Assembly: GCF_030652235.1 (NCBI RefSeq)
Contig: NZ_JAUSBA010000065.1
Coordinates: 1-33,377 of the forward strand
Direction of reading: 5' to 3'
DNA: 33,377 bases
Source: Cypionkella sp.
GTDB lineage: Bacteria > Pseudomonadota > Alphaproteobacteria > Rhodobacterales > Rhodobacteraceae
Positions 33,238 to 33,377 of the stretch are shown here, piece after piece. The position numbers and the translations under genes are program-made. The notes under the pieces are model-generated. The model did no database searches and was not told the origin of the DNA. It saw only the letters and a program-made list of their open reading frames with translations. Within the stretch, counting starts at the first letter, position 1, and every line of letters starts with the position of its first letter.

Positions 33238-33377
33238 TGGTAATCCCCCCATTTTTGACGGGGTGCATTTGTAGAACTTAGGCGGCCGTTTTCAGTTTCT
33301 GGGCGGGTGTGATGCCGCCTATGCCCATGTTCGGGCGGTCGTTGTTGTAAGTCCATAGCCATTGTGTGGCGAAGTCC
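33238..33377 (-). mobile_element. IS3-family element 3, end only
   Basis: The terminus TGGTAATCCCCCC at 33238 abuts the truncated orfB of element 2. The element continues past the window end. Confidence 0.7.
33278..33377 (-). CDS. IS3-family orfB, C-terminal end (partial)
   Basis: The last 32 residues of an IS3-group integrase read DFATQWLWTYNNDRPNMGIG, then GITPAQKLKTAA and a TAA at 33278-33280. The WxWxYNxxRPNMGxGGxTP pattern is the usual C-terminus. The 5' part is outside the window. Confidence 0.88.
   Translation of the reverse strand, partial: DFATQWLWTYNNDRPNMGIGGITPAQKLKTAA

Noticed and set aside
1-33377. CRISPR array, rRNA or replication origin
   Set aside because: No regularly spaced direct repeats, rRNA segments, iterons or replication gene were seen by eye.

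Overview
The window looks like accessory DNA (a plasmid or genomic island) from a GC-rich alphaproteobacterium, most likely Rhodobacterales (Paracoccus/Rhodobacter/Roseobacter type). This is judged from protein resemblance, codon use and the kinds of insertion sequence; there is no rRNA or tRNA gene to confirm it. Intact operons alternate with zones of decayed mobile DNA.

Layout. 1-1870: a small accessory operon (a C-terminal fragment with an in-frame TAG, a 74-aa protein and a DUF3489 gene) whose last gene is split by an IS5-family element. 2103-6861: a very large repair-type protein joining a DnaQ-like exonuclease, a RecQ helicase and a UvrD/PcrA-like helicase, broken by one frameshift. 6845-7944: an Xre/RES toxin-antitoxin pair on the minus strand. 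8060-8837: a small unknown gene and a MazG-like gene. 8907-9530: remains of an APC permease. 9734-10996: an MgtC/DUF4010 membrane protein.

11051-18735 is one long minus-strand unit read from right to left: small PepSY protein, acidic secreted protein, DUF2271 protein, PepSY-flavodoxin-FNR membrane reductase, ApbE flavin transferase, P1B-type metal ATPase (TPC motif), VIT-family Fe/Mn transporter, cytochrome b561. A divergent OmpR-type two-component system (18878-20889) shares its upstream region. The set suggests electron transfer from cytoplasmic NAD(P)H through the membrane to the periplasm, combined with divalent-metal (probably iron) export, under two-component control.

20890-22129 holds IS1182 and IS21 remnants and nested inverted repeats. 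22130-23035 is the rRNA methyltransferase gene rlmF. 23525-23920 is a broken MATE gene. 24051-30440 is a complete polyamine-type uptake and oxidation operon: PuuR-like regulator, binding protein, two permeases, ATPase, PuuB-like oxidase, cupin. 30607-33377 is three successive IS3-family elements.

The most unusual signal is a family of 37-39 bp hairpin insertions. One interrupts the IS21 istB remnant (21604-21642). Two more (32531-32569 and, inverted, 32609-32645), plus a more diverged relative (33118-33155), interrupt the second IS3 element. The first three share the ends CCCTCTC and TGCCGGGCA but have different, internally complementary stems, so the fold rather than the sequence is conserved.
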